Assembly (NCBI RefSeq): GCF_036388275.1
Contig: NZ_DASVSF010000009.1
Span: 1-37,444, forward strand
Source of the DNA: Longimicrobium sp.
Lineage (GTDB): Bacteria; Gemmatimonadota; Gemmatimonadetes; Longimicrobiales; Longimicrobiaceae
DNA: 37,444 nt
Direction of reading: 5' to 3'
Shown here: piece by piece, positions 17,816-26,087 of the stretch
How the letters are laid out: every line of letters begins with the position of its first letter
Numbering within the stretch: the first letter of the stretch is position 1
The notes under the pieces: model-generated
Database searches by the model: none
What the model was told of the DNA's origin: nothing
The model's input: only the letters and a program-made list of their open reading frames with translations
Made by a program: the position numbers and the translations under genes

Positions 17816-19297
17816 ATGACGAAATCCTTTCGAGTGATCCCGGCCCTGCTGGCGGCGGCGCTGCTGGCGGGGTGCGCGGAGCTGGACGTAACCGATCCCA
17901 ACCAGCGGACGGCCGACACCTTCTGGCAGACCGAGCAGGACGCGGTGATGGGGGTGAATGCCGCCTACCGCGGGCTGCAGGAGAACGGCGGCTACGGCCG
18001 GTGGCTGCAGTTCGCCTACGACATGCGCTCCGACATCGGCTACAGCCGGAGCCCGTGGGGCGACCTGGCGAACTTCACCAAGTCGGTGCTGGGCAGCTAC
18101 GACTTCGAGGTGAACCGCGAGATCTTTCAGCACCACTACCAGACGATCTTCCGGGCCAACCAGGTGATCGCGTACGTTCCCGCCATCACGGGAATGAACG
18201 CGGGCACGCGCGACCGCATCGTGGGCGAGGCCAAGTTCATCCGGGCCTTGGCGTACTTCAACCTGGTGAACCTGTACGGCAACATCCCGCTGGTGCTGGA
18301 GCCCTCGAACCCCGCCGACCGGCCGGCGCAGGTGACGGCCGACGTGGTGTGGGCGCAGATCGAGAAGGACCTGACGGAGGCGCGCGCCGCGCTTCCCGCC
18401 AGCTACACCGGCACCGACGTGGGCCGCGCCACCCGCGGCGCCGCGGCGGCGCTGCTGGGCCGGGCGCACCTGCAGCAGCGCGAGTGGGCCCCGGCGGCGG
18501 CGGCGTTCGCCGACGTCACCGGCGGCACCCAGTACTCGCTGCTGTCCAACTTCGGCGACAATTTCACCGCCGCGGGCGACAACAGCGTCGAAACCATCTT
18601 CGAGGTGCAGTTCGGCGGCCCCGAAGTGCTGGCGGCGGGAAGCCGCGGGCAGAACATCATCAAGATGATGGGCCCCTGCGGCGTGGGCTTCTGCGACGGC
18701 GAGCCCCGCCAGTGGTACGTGGACGAGTTCCGCAGGGAGACGACCGTGGCCGGCGGGACGGACCCGCGCATGGACGCCACGCTCTTCTACAACCGCGCCG
18801 GCGGCATGGACGTGTACGGCACGCCTTTCGCCAACCGCTACGGCAACCGGCTGGGCGACGAGTTCTGGAAGAAGTTCGGCGAGCACTACAAGACCGACCA
18901 GGACTGGGACAACCCCATCAACGTCGAGGTGATGCGGCTGGGCGGCGTGCTGCTGCTCCACGCCGAGGCGCTCACCGAGAACAACCAGGTGGAGCTGGCG
19001 CGGCCGCTGGTGAACCGCGTGCGTGCCCGTGCCGGGCTGGCGCCGCTTGCCACGGGGATGTCGCAGGCCGCCATGCGCACCGAGATCGAGCACCAGATCC
19101 TGCTGGAGCTGGGGCTGGAGAACGAGCGCTGGCTCTGGCTGGCGCGGCAGGGGTGGCTGTCGGACGCGGGACGCATCGCAACGCTGCGCACGCGCGACCC
19201 GGACTTCGACGTCTTTGCGCCGCACCGGGCGCTGCTGCCCATTCCGTCGACGGAAACGAACCTGAACCCGAACGTCAAGCAGAACCCCGGCTGGTAA
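17816..19297 (+). CDS. SusD/RagB-family glycan-binding lipoprotein
   Basis: The surface lipoprotein partner that caps the SusC barrel, 493 residues. The start at 17816 gives a short signal with LLAGC, and the upstream part of the frame only shadows the end of susC. The N-terminal CAELDVTDPNQRTADTFW and AYRGLQENGGY, the FIRALAYFNLVNLYGNIPLV tetratricopeptide-like helices and the C-terminal LELGLENERWLWLARQG plus LLPIPSTE...QNPGW are all standard for the family. It starts 50 bases after susC with a G-rich ribosome site. A strong hairpin follows the stop. Confidence 0.94.
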   Translation: MTKSFRVIPALLAAALLAGCAELDVTDPNQRTADTFWQTEQDAVMGVNAAYRGLQENGGYGRWLQFAYDMRSDIGYSRSPWGDLANFTKSVLGSYDFEVNREIFQHHYQTIFRANQVIAYVPAITGMNAGTRDRIVGEAKFIRALAYFNLVNLYGNIPLVLEPSNPADRPAQVTADVVWAQIEKDLTEARAALPASYTGTDVGRATRGAAAALLGRAHLQQREWAPAAAAFADVTGGTQYSLLSNFGDNFTAAGDNSVETIFEVQFGGPEVLAAGSRGQNIIKMMGPCGVGFCDGEPRQWYVDEFRRETTVAGGTDPRMDATLFYNRAGGMDVYGTPFANRYGNRLGDEFWKKFGEHYKTDQDWDNPINVEVMRLGGVLLLHAEALTENNQVELARPLVNRVRARAGLAPLATGMSQAAMRTEIEHQILLELGLENERWLWLARQGWLSDAGRIATLRTRDPDFDVFAPHRALLPIPSTETNLNPNVKQNPGW

Positions 19298-19325
19298 AGC
19301 GAGGCGGGTTCAGCGAGATTCAAAG

Positions 19326-19358
19326 CCGCGGACGGCCGCCCCGTGCGGTCGTCCGCGG
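19326..19358 (+). promoter_or_regulatory. Hairpin between susD and the GH43 gene
   Basis: Arms 19326-19338 and 19346-19358 pair over 13 bases with one G-U pair around a seven-base loop. They are followed by ACCTTCTTT, a weak T-rich tract. It could attenuate transcription after susCD or stabilise the susCD message; it is not a perfect terminator. Confidence 0.55.
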
Positions 19359-19395
19359 ACCTTCTTTCCGGGACTGCTGGCGAAGGAACTTGGCA

Positions 19396-20460
19396 ATGAC
19401 AGGAACGAACTGGCTTCGGATCGCGGCGCTGCCGCTGCTTCTGGCGGGGTGCGGCGACGGCCCCGGCACCATCGAGCCGCCGCCGACGGCGCAGTGCACC
19501 TTCGCCAACCCGGTCGTCGCGGGGGCGGACCCGTGGGTGGTGCGCGACGCTGGCTCGTACCACATGGTGCAGTCGCGCGACGGGGGCATCTGGGTGACGA
19601 AGTCCACCACGCTCACCGGCGTCGCCGGCAACGGGGTGCGCGTGTGGACGCCCCCCGCGACGGGGTGGAACTCCACCAACGTCTGGGCGCCCGAGCTTCA
19701 CCGCATCGGCGGCCGCTGGTACATCTACTACGCGGCGGGAAGCGCGGGGCCGCCGTACATCCACCAGCGCAGCGGCGTGCTGGAGTCGGTGGGCACCGAC
19801 CCGCAGGGCACGTACGTCGACCGGGGGATGCTGTACACGGGCGACGACCCGGCGCAGGCGGGCGAGAGCAAGTGGGCCATCGACGTTTCCGTGGCCACCA
19901 TCAATGGGCAGCTGTACGCCGCCTGGTCCGGCTGGGAGCAGAACGCCGCCACGGACCGCACGCCGCAGCACCTGTACCTGGCGCGGATGTCCAACCCGTA
20001 CACCATCAGCGGCGCGCGGGTACGCATCAGCTCGCCAGTGGAGCCGTGGGAGCGGGGGACGGAGCTGGACCTGCAGGAGGGGCCCGAGTTCCTTCAGCGC
20101 AACGGGCAGACGTTCATCATCTACTCCACGCGCGAGTCGTGGCTGCCCGACTACCGCCTGGGCCAGCTTCGCCTGACCGGCGCGGACCCCATGTCGCCGG
20201 CCAACTGGACGAAGAGCGGCCCCGTGTTCGTTTCGGGCGAGGGCGTGGTGGGCGTAGGGCACGCGGGGTTCACCAAGTCGCCCGACGGCACGGAGGACTG
20301 GATCGTGTACCACGCCAAGACGAGCACGTCGCCGGGGTGGGACCGGGTGATCCGCATGCAGAAGTTCACCTGGAACGCGGACGGGTCTCCCAGCTTCGGG
20401 CTGCCGGAGCCTTCGGGGCGGCAGATCGCCCGGCCCTCGGGCGAATGTCCCGCGAACTGA
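19396..20460 (+). CDS. GH43 glycosidase, predicted lipoprotein
   Basis: A 354-residue exported GH43 enzyme with lipobox LAGC (cysteine 19). Catalytic candidates are D45 in GADPWVV, D163 in WAIDVSV and E228 in QEGPEFL. The start at 19396 is preceded by GAAGGAA. Shared segments with the lipoprotein at 3254-4390 (CTFxNPV, GADPW, VWAPE, RWYIYYAAG, ARMSNPxTISG, YSTRESWL, FTWNADGSP) show the two are paralogues placed at opposite ends of the locus. Position right after susCD suggests it works at the cell surface on the bound glycan. Exo-arabinofuranosidase activity is the nearest family expectation. Confidence 0.88.
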   Translation: MTGTNWLRIAALPLLLAGCGDGPGTIEPPPTAQCTFANPVVAGADPWVVRDAGSYHMVQSRDGGIWVTKSTTLTGVAGNGVRVWTPPATGWNSTNVWAPELHRIGGRWYIYYAAGSAGPPYIHQRSGVLESVGTDPQGTYVDRGMLYTGDDPAQAGESKWAIDVSVATINGQLYAAWSGWEQNAATDRTPQHLYLARMSNPYTISGARVRISSPVEPWERGTELDLQEGPEFLQRNGQTFIIYSTRESWLPDYRLGQLRLTGADPMSPANWTKSGPVFVSGEGVVGVGHAGFTKSPDGTEDWIVYHAKTSTSPGWDRVIRMQKFTWNADGSPSFGLPEPSGRQIARPSGECPAN

Positions 20461-20466
20461 CTGGCC

Positions 20467-20528
20467 TCACGCAGAGACGCAGAGTCGCAGAGAGATTGGT
20501 TCCTCTGTGTCTCTGCGTCTCTGCGTGA
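20467..20528. repeat. Inverted repeat between GH43 and galM
   Basis: TCACGCAGAGACGCAGAG (20467-20484) pairs perfectly with 20511-20528, with imperfect pairing further inside. The ACGCAGAG unit is itself repeated. It forms an 18-bp stem with a loop of about 26 bases. No T-tract follows, so a role as terminator is doubtful. Confidence 0.75.
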
Positions 20529-20556
20529 TCCCCCTTTCCGTTTCTCCTCATTGCGA

Positions 20557-21603
20557 ATGACTGTGGAGCGTGCGCCGTTCGGCGAGCTGGACGGCAACGT
20601 CGTAGAAATGTTCACCATGCGGGCGCCCGGCGGAGCCGAGGTGCGGGTCACGCCGTACGGGGGGGCGATCCTTTCCATCCGCGTCCCCGACCGCGACGGC
20701 CGGCTGGGCGACGTGGTGCTGGGCTTCGACACGCTGGCGGAGTACGTGGCCGACACCGCCTACTTCGGCGCGCTGATCGGGCGCCACGCCAACCGCATCC
20801 GCGGCGGGCGCTTTTCCCTGGACGGCACGGCGCACCAGCTTCCCGTCAACAACGGGCAGAACCACCTGCACGGCGGCCCGCGCGGCTTTCACAAGGTGCT
20901 CTGGTCCGCGCGGCCGCTAGCGGACGGGGTGGCGCTGGAGTACACCAGCCCCAGTGGCGACGAGGGATATCCGGGAAACCTGCGGGCGACGGTGACGTAC
21001 CGCTGGAGTGCGGACCATGCTCTGTCGGTGGACTACGAGGCGGAGGCGGACGCCGCCACGCCGGTGAACCTGACGCAGCACACGTACTTCAACCTCGCGG
21101 GCGATCCCGCGCGCGACATCCTGGGCCACCGGCTGCAACTGAACGCCGACCGGTTCACGCCCGTGGACGACACGCTGATCCCGACGGGCGAGATGGCGCC
21201 GGTGGAGGGCACCCCGTTCGACTTCCGCCAGCCGACCCCCATCGGCGCGCAGATCGGCGACGGTCACGCGCAGTTCGACGCGCCGGGCGGATACGACCAC
21301 AATTTCGTGCTTCGGGGCGACGGCTCGCTGTCTCTCGGCGCGCGCGTGGTGGAGCCGGAGAGCGGGCGCGTGCTGGAGCTTCTCACCACGGAGCCCGGTC
21401 TGCAGTTCTACTCGGGCAACTTCCTGAACGGCGAGGCCGTGGGCAAAGGCGGAGTGCCGTACCGCCATCGGTGCGGGTTCTGCCTGGAGCCGCAGCACTT
21501 TCCCGACGCGCCCAACCAGCCCGCCTTCCCCAGCACCATCCTCCGCCCAGGCGAGCGCTACACCTCGCGCACGGTCTACCGGTTCAGCGTAGCCGTAGAC
21601 TAG
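20557..21603 (+). CDS. galM: Aldose 1-epimerase (galactose mutarotase)
   Basis: The enzyme interconverts the alpha and beta anomers of galactose, supplying GalK. The protein has 348 residues. The conserved signatures are present: NHLHGGPRGFHKVLW with the active-site histidine, NLTQHTYFNLAG with the second histidine, YDHNFVL, PGLQFYSGNFL, and FCLEPQHFPDAPNQP with the catalytic glutamate, followed by PGERYTSRTVYRF. The ATG at 20557 is used; a TTG two codons upstream is possible. No signal peptide is seen, so it is cytoplasmic. It closes the rightward unit of the sugar locus, 96 bases after the GH43 gene and beyond an inverted repeat. Confidence 0.93.
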   Translation: MTVERAPFGELDGNVVEMFTMRAPGGAEVRVTPYGGAILSIRVPDRDGRLGDVVLGFDTLAEYVADTAYFGALIGRHANRIRGGRFSLDGTAHQLPVNNGQNHLHGGPRGFHKVLWSARPLADGVALEYTSPSGDEGYPGNLRATVTYRWSADHALSVDYEAEADAATPVNLTQHTYFNLAGDPARDILGHRLQLNADRFTPVDDTLIPTGEMAPVEGTPFDFRQPTPIGAQIGDGHAQFDAPGGYDHNFVLRGDGSLSLGARVVEPESGRVLELLTTEPGLQFYSGNFLNGEAVGKGGVPYRHRCGFCLEPQHFPDAPNQPAFPSTILRPGERYTSRTVYRFSVAVD

Positions 21604-22226
21604 CCCCAGCACGCCGACCCGATCCACGCACGCGCTGTCATCCCTGAGGGCCCAGGCGCACCACACCGAACAGAGCCACCCAGCGGTGTCCTGAGGCCCA
21701 GGCGCACGGTACTCTCCCGCAGTACAGCCGCCGCGGGCCGAAGGATCTAGCCGAGGGCCGTACTCGGCTGGGCGCGGCAGCGGTCACGGAGCCTGAGGCC
21801 TCGGCTGCCGTGGGCCCTCACCCGGCCGCGCTGACACGCGTGCCACCCTCTCCCACAAGTGGGAGAGGGTGTACACTTCGGGCTTCGGTGCGCCGGGGAC
21901 AGCCCGGTGCTCGGGCCGGCGCCCCCCATCCCCAACCCTTCCCCCGTAAACTGCGCGGGAGAAGGGAGCCAGTCGAGTGCGCGCAACCGGCCGAACCGCG
22001 GTTCAGGTCTCCCCCTCCCCTGCGCAGCGGGGGACGGGGGCCGGGGGGAGGGGGCTCCTGAGGCATGCGGGGAAGCCTATCGAACCTCGATGACGAAGTG
22101 CTCCCCTCTCCCGCGCTGTTTGCGGGGGAGGGGCCGGGGGAGGGGGAACCTGCCCTCCCGTTGGAACCACCTTTGCAAACGGCTCCGCGTTCGAGGAACC
22201 TGCTACAAACCCAGGAACTCCGGACG
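21604..22226. repeat. Gene-free block of composite intergenic repeats
   Basis: This 623-base gap between galM and the YihY gene holds a diverged CCTGAGG...GGGCCGAAGGATCTAGCC module (about 21645-21752), a segment 21799-21858 identical over 60 bases to 26194-26253, and then the same ordered series of C-rich/G-rich hairpins as the block at 26191-26460, including CCCCATCCCCAACCCTTCCCC and GGGGGACGGGGGCCGGGGGG. No promoter stands out before the YihY gene. Confidence 0.85.
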
Positions 22227-23252
22227 ATGGACGTCAAAGGCAACTTCGGCCTGCTGAAGCGGGCATTCAAGGACTTCTCCGACGACGAATGCCCGCGGAT
22301 GGCGGCGGCGCTTTCGTACTATACGGTGTTCTCGCTGCCACCGCTGCTGATCCTGATCCTGCTGATCGCGGGGATGGTGTTCGACCCGGCGCAGGTGCAG
22401 GAGGCGCTCGCCACGCAGATGGGCAGCCTGATGGGCTCCGCCGGCGCCGAAGAGGTGGGCACCATCCTCCAGCAGTCGGAAAAGCCGGGCGGGCGCGGGC
22501 TGAAGGCCTTCCTGGGCATCGCGGCGGTGACGTTCGGGGCGACCGGCGCCTTCCTTCAGCTGCAGGGCGCGCTGAACCGGGCCTGGGAGGTGGAGCCCGA
22601 TCCGAAGGCGGGCGGCATCAAGAACATGATCTTCAAGCGGGTGCTCTCGCTGGGGATGATCCTGGGCGTCGCCTTCCTTCTGCTGGTGTCGCTGGCGCTC
22701 AGCGCGGCGATCTCGGCGCTGGGCGGGTTCATTGGGCGCATCATCCCGGGCGCGAACGAGGTGGTGCTCCACGTCTTCAACTTCATCTTTTCGCTGGTGG
22801 TGATCACCGGCCTGTTCGCCGCCATCTTCAAGGTGCTCCCGGACGCGCGGATCGCCTGGAAGGACGTGTGGGTGGGCGCCGTCTTCACCGGCCTGCTCTT
22901 CGTGATCGGCAAGTTCGGACTGGGCTTCTATCTGGGCCGCAGCAACCCGGGCGAGGCGTTCGGCGCGGCGGGGTCGCTGGCGCTGGTGCTGGTGTGGATC
23001 TACTACTCGTCGATGATCATCCTTTTCGGCGCCGAGTTCACGCAGGTTTGGGCGATCGAGCGCGGAAGCGGGATCGAGCCGGAACCCGGGGCCCGGCGCA
23101 TGAACGACGACGTCGGTGGTGCGGAGGCACAGGGCAAGAAGGGCAGGCCCACCGGCAAGGCCGCCAAGCGCGCAGCCGCGTTGAAGAACGATCCGAATAA
23201 CGTCACCGTGCAGGAGCCCGACTCTCGCGTGGAGCAGCGGCTGCCGGAGTAG
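22227..23252 (+). CDS. YihY/BrkB-family inner-membrane protein
   Basis: A 341-residue membrane protein of the YihY (virulence factor BrkB) family, whose biochemical role is not settled. The family start DECPRMAAALSYYTVFSLPP leads into the first membrane segment. Five or six hydrophobic segments follow, including LGMILGVAFLLLVSLALS and the C-terminal GSLALVLVWIYYSSMIILFGAE. The last 55 residues form a hydrophilic Lys/Ala-rich tail. The start at 22227 was chosen because residues encoded upstream lie in repeat sequence and read as Pro/Gly-rich filler. It is followed by a strong hairpin. Confidence 0.9.
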   Translation: MDVKGNFGLLKRAFKDFSDDECPRMAAALSYYTVFSLPPLLILILLIAGMVFDPAQVQEALATQMGSLMGSAGAEEVGTILQQSEKPGGRGLKAFLGIAAVTFGATGAFLQLQGALNRAWEVEPDPKAGGIKNMIFKRVLSLGMILGVAFLLLVSLALSAAISALGGFIGRIIPGANEVVLHVFNFIFSLVVITGLFAAIFKVLPDARIAWKDVWVGAVFTGLLFVIGKFGLGFYLGRSNPGEAFGAAGSLALVLVWIYYSSMIILFGAEFTQVWAIERGSGIEPEPGARRMNDDVGGAEAQGKKGRPTGKAAKRAAALKNDPNNVTVQEPDSRVEQRLPE

Positions 23253-23278
23253 CCCTACTCGATGCTCTACGATGCCGA

Positions 23279-23310
23279 ACACCCTCTTCCAGGCGCGTGG
23301 AAGAGGGTGT
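23279..23310. terminator. Probable bidirectional terminator hairpin
   Basis: ACACCCTCTTCCA and its exact complement form a 13-bp stem around a GGCGCG loop, 27 bases after the YihY stop and between two convergent genes. It is followed by TCGAGTTCTT, a short and interrupted T-rich run. The position and perfect stem support termination. Confidence 0.7.
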
Positions 23311-23344
23311 TCGAGTTCTTAGGCGCAGCGTCGCGCGCTCAGGA

Positions 23345-24235
23345 TCAGAGCGCAAGATCAGCAATCATCCAACGATAGCCTGAGATGGACCGGAGCACGT
23401 ATCCCTTCTCCTCCAAGCCAACCAACATTTTTCGCGTGCGAGAGGACGACAGTGGACGAAGTTGCCGTTGGACTCTCGCAGTATTGAGGTGCTCAAGAAT
23501 GAGTCGTTCTGGGACCGACGGTCCGGTCCCGGATAATTCTATGATTGCACGGACGAGCAATGCTTCGTCGTCCGATAGCACCTCCAACATCGCCGCGAAA
23601 ATGGGAAGTAACTGACCCATGATGCCGAGTGTGCTCCCGCCACCGAGAAGGAGTGCCCCAAAGCTCGCAAGTAGGTCAACCGACCTCACGCGCGACACGG
23701 CTAGTCGTGCGACACGCTTTCCAGATCCGGGCAATCGCGCTATACAAAACGCGACCTGATCAGTCCGCAGAGATCCAGCTGTGAGCGACTGGTACTCGGG
23801 CTCTGGTCTGGTATCGGATCGGCCTACAAGGTGGGCCAGGAAATCGGCTGCCTCTGGGAAGGTAAGAGATGGAATGCCGATAATTTGTGCGTTTTCGTGG
23901 ATTTTGTAGTCACCATGTATGGCCTGTCCCCACAGCGTTCCTGCGCGGTGCCGCACTTCCGCCGGCGTACAGATGTACGCGACAGAAGGCGTGTTGCTGA
24001 GCAACAGAACAATCCACGGAGATCCGCTACGCTCCAGTTGTCCTAAGATATTGGGGCTAAGTCCCCAAAACCCCGGAAACTCATTGCTTTCCTTTACATA
24101 GAGCAGCAGGGACCGTTCGCGATTCCCTAGCCGAAAAATGTTGCCGGCCTGTCGCTCGCGCCCTTCCCAAATGGTGATCTGCGAGCCAAACGAATCACAA
24201 GCATCTTGAACTCGAGAGAGAAAAATGTCGATCAT
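23345..24235 (-). CDS. Unknown protein, lower-GC orphan gene
   Basis: A 296-residue soluble protein that I do not recognise. The N-terminal half (about 20-125) alternates short hydrophobic strands with motifs such as SLLLYVKES, FPGFWGLS and WIVLLLS. This pattern is reminiscent of restriction-endonuclease-like alpha/beta folds, but the fold is not demonstrated. The C-terminal part (about 200-296) looks helical and ends in a possible winged-helix segment (ERLILEHLNTARVQRQ, TRKMLVGLEEKGYVLRS, GYRWMI). Codon and base use differ sharply from the neighbours: one 60-base line (23881-23940) has 28 G or C, while flanking genes are far richer. It stands alone, with no good ribosome site before the ATG. 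Horizontal acquisition is likely; a defence or regulatory role is speculation. Confidence 0.7.
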   Translation of the reverse strand: MIDIFLSRVQDACDSFGSQITIWEGRERQAGNIFRLGNRERSLLLYVKESNEFPGFWGLSPNILGQLERSGSPWIVLLLSNTPSVAYICTPAEVRHRAGTLWGQAIHGDYKIHENAQIIGIPSLTFPEAADFLAHLVGRSDTRPEPEYQSLTAGSLRTDQVAFCIARLPGSGKRVARLAVSRVRSVDLLASFGALLLGGGSTLGIMGQLLPIFAAMLEVLSDDEALLVRAIIELSGTGPSVPERLILEHLNTARVQRQLRPLSSSRTRKMLVGLEEKGYVLRSISGYRWMIADLAL

Positions 24236-24307
24236 CGCACGTGTGGCTCATAAGGAGGGTATGAAAGGAACGAGAAGCTATACGGCACCGATAATCTAAG
24301 GTTTCAT

Positions 24308-25246
24308 TCACACCCATATCGTAAACACTGCCACCTCCGGCGGCGACCCGAAGCGCACCGGGAGCGACGACATCCCGATGCCGCGGCAGACGTAGAGCGG
24401 CGCCGCGCCGGGATCGCGGAACCAGCCCCGGACGTAGCGCCCGCTGGCCGGGGGCAGGATGGGGGTCCACCCGAAGAGGTTCACCTGCCCCCCGTGCGTG
24501 TGGCCGCTCAGCACCGCCGCCACTTGGCGCAGATCGAAGTCCGGGGCGGGCGCGGGCGGCGCATGGACGCCGAACGCCGAGTTGGCGAACAGCCGGTCGC
24601 GGTGCTCCGGGCAGTGGGCCAGGACCAGGTGCGCATCGGCACCCTTGGCCGCGGCGCGGCCGAAGGCGCCCGGGCCGTCGGGCTGACCGCCAAGGAGATC
24701 GTCCAGCCCGATGACGGCCAGTCCCCGGCCCCCCACCTCGTGCACGGCGGACTTGTTCACCAGCAGCCGCCCGTTGTATCTCCCGTAGATGGCAGCCAGG
24801 TCCGCCATGTCCACGCCGCCCCAGTACTCGCGGTTTCCGGCGATGGCGTACTTGGGCGTGCGCCGGTCGAACAGCTCCAGCAGCGACGCCAACTCGGGCA
24901 GGCGCTCCTTGTCGTCTACCGAGTCGCCGGTGAAGAGCACGAAGTCGGGCTTCAGCCGGTTGACCTCCGCCACGATCCGCCGGTGGAGGCGGCCGACGGA
25001 GTGCAGGTGCAGGTCGGTGACCTGGACGAACCGCACCTGCCGCTGCTCCGGCGAGGTGCGCGCGTTGATCGCGTGGCGGGTGAACTCCACGCGCCGCGGC
25101 TCCACCAGGAAGGCATTGCCCCCCACCGCCGCCGCGCCGGCCGCGCCAAGGGCCAGGAAACGCCTGCGGGTGATGAGGGGGGAACGCGAGCCGGCCGGTG
25201 GAGCGGGTCCACCGGCCGGCGCGTCATCGCGATCGGTCATCGACAC
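24308..25246 (-). CDS. Tat-exported metallophosphoesterase, YkuE/YaeI-like
   Basis: A 312-residue calcineurin-like phosphoesterase. The N-terminus has a twin-arginine signal (TRRRFLALGAAG, residues 26-37) followed by a hydrophobic stretch. Metal-site motifs are VTDLHLH (77-82 region), FTGDSVDD (106-112), AIAGNREYW (135-142), LAHCPEH (209-215) and GHTHGG (248-253). In most of the superfamily the third motif is GNHD or GNHE; here the histidine is replaced by arginine. Related YkuE-type proteins act on cell-envelope or lipid phosphoesters, so an envelope role is plausible. The gene starts four bases after the lgt stop and is probably co-transcribed with it. Confidence 0.87.
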   Translation of the reverse strand: MSMTDRDDAPAGGPAPPAGSRSPLITRRRFLALGAAGAAAVGGNAFLVEPRRVEFTRHAINARTSPEQRQVRFVQVTDLHLHSVGRLHRRIVAEVNRLKPDFVLFTGDSVDDKERLPELASLLELFDRRTPKYAIAGNREYWGGVDMADLAAIYGRYNGRLLVNKSAVHEVGGRGLAVIGLDDLLGGQPDGPGAFGRAAAKGADAHLVLAHCPEHRDRLFANSAFGVHAPPAPAPDFDLRQVAAVLSGHTHGGQVNLFGWTPILPPASGRYVRGWFRDPGAAPLYVCRGIGMSSLPVRFGSPPEVAVFTIWV

Positions 25247-25250
25247 GGCG

Positions 25251-26087
25251 TCAGGCGCGGACGATCCGGCGCGGAGCCTGTTCGCGACGCTTGTTGTGCG
25301 AGTACAGGACGGCGATCCCCGTGACGACCAGGCCGATGCTGATCAGCTGCGCGACCGAGATCACCCCGAAGAAGCGGTCGTCCTTGGCGCGGAAGATCTC
25401 CACGATGAAGCGCTCGACGCCCGCCATCGCCAGCCACGCGAAGAACAGCTTCCCCGGCGTGTCGGCCAGCCGCGGACGCAGCTTGAACAGGGCGAAGAGG
25501 ATGATGAACGACATCCCCGCCTCGTACAGCTGCGTGGGGTGGACGGCGAGCACCTGGGTGTCGGGCACGCTGGCCGGCAGGTCTACGCCGAACGCGCGCA
25601 GGTTGCCGGCGGTGGAGGGCGGCGCTCCCTCGGGAAACGCCACGGCCCAGGGCGCGTCGGTGGGGGCGCCGTAGTCGTCGCCCACCATGAAGCACCCCAG
25701 CCGGCCGATGGCGTACCCCATGGCCAGCCCCGGCGCGATGGCGTCGCCGTATGGCCACACGGGCAGCTTCAGCTGGCGAAGGCGGAACAGCACCGCCAGC
25801 GCGCCCCCGATGAAGCCGCCGTACCACACCAGGCCGGAGCGCGACAGCAGGGCGGTCCACGGGTCGGCCGCGGTCTCGGAGAAGTTGAGGATCAGGTAGT
25901 AGATCTTGGCGCCCAGGATGCCGCCGATGGCCGCCCACCCCGCCAGGTCCCACGCGTGCTCCGGGTTGTGCCCCGCCTGCTTGAGCTCGCGGGCGGTGAC
26001 CCACGATGCGGCGAGAAACGCCAGGGCCATCATCAGCCCGAAGCTGGTGACCTTGAACCCGCCGATCTCGAAGAGGATTGGGAACAT
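25251..26087 (-). CDS. lgt: Prolipoprotein diacylglyceryl transferase
   Basis: Lgt moves diacylglycerol from phosphatidylglycerol to the lipobox cysteine of prolipoproteins in the inner membrane. The protein has 278 residues with about seven hydrophobic segments. Conserved features are SGLVWYGGFIGG (84-95), GYAIGRLGCFMVGDD (124-138) with the essential arginine, and HPTQLYEA (183-190). Two positions differ from the E. coli enzyme: tyrosine stands where its histidine of FHGG lies, and cysteine replaces the asparagine of GRIGN. As far as I recall, both occur in other phyla. The start at 26087 precedes the conserved GGFKVTSFGL; upstream frame is repeat-derived. The many lipoproteins in this locus depend on this enzyme. 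Confidence 0.92.
   Translation of the reverse strand: MFPILFEIGGFKVTSFGLMMALAFLAASWVTARELKQAGHNPEHAWDLAGWAAIGGILGAKIYYLILNFSETAADPWTALLSRSGLVWYGGFIGGALAVLFRLRQLKLPVWPYGDAIAPGLAMGYAIGRLGCFMVGDDYGAPTDAPWAVAFPEGAPPSTAGNLRAFGVDLPASVPDTQVLAVHPTQLYEAGMSFIILFALFKLRPRLADTPGKLFFAWLAMAGVERFIVEIFRAKDDRFFGVISVAQLISIGLVVTGIAVLYSHNKRREQAPRRIVRA

Noticed and set aside
24261..24299. A tiny frame of 12 codons after AAGGAGGG, opposite and upstream of the orphan gene
   Set aside because: The ribosome-site-like sequence is only two bases from the ATG and the peptide is too short to judge; nothing downstream suggests a leader peptide.
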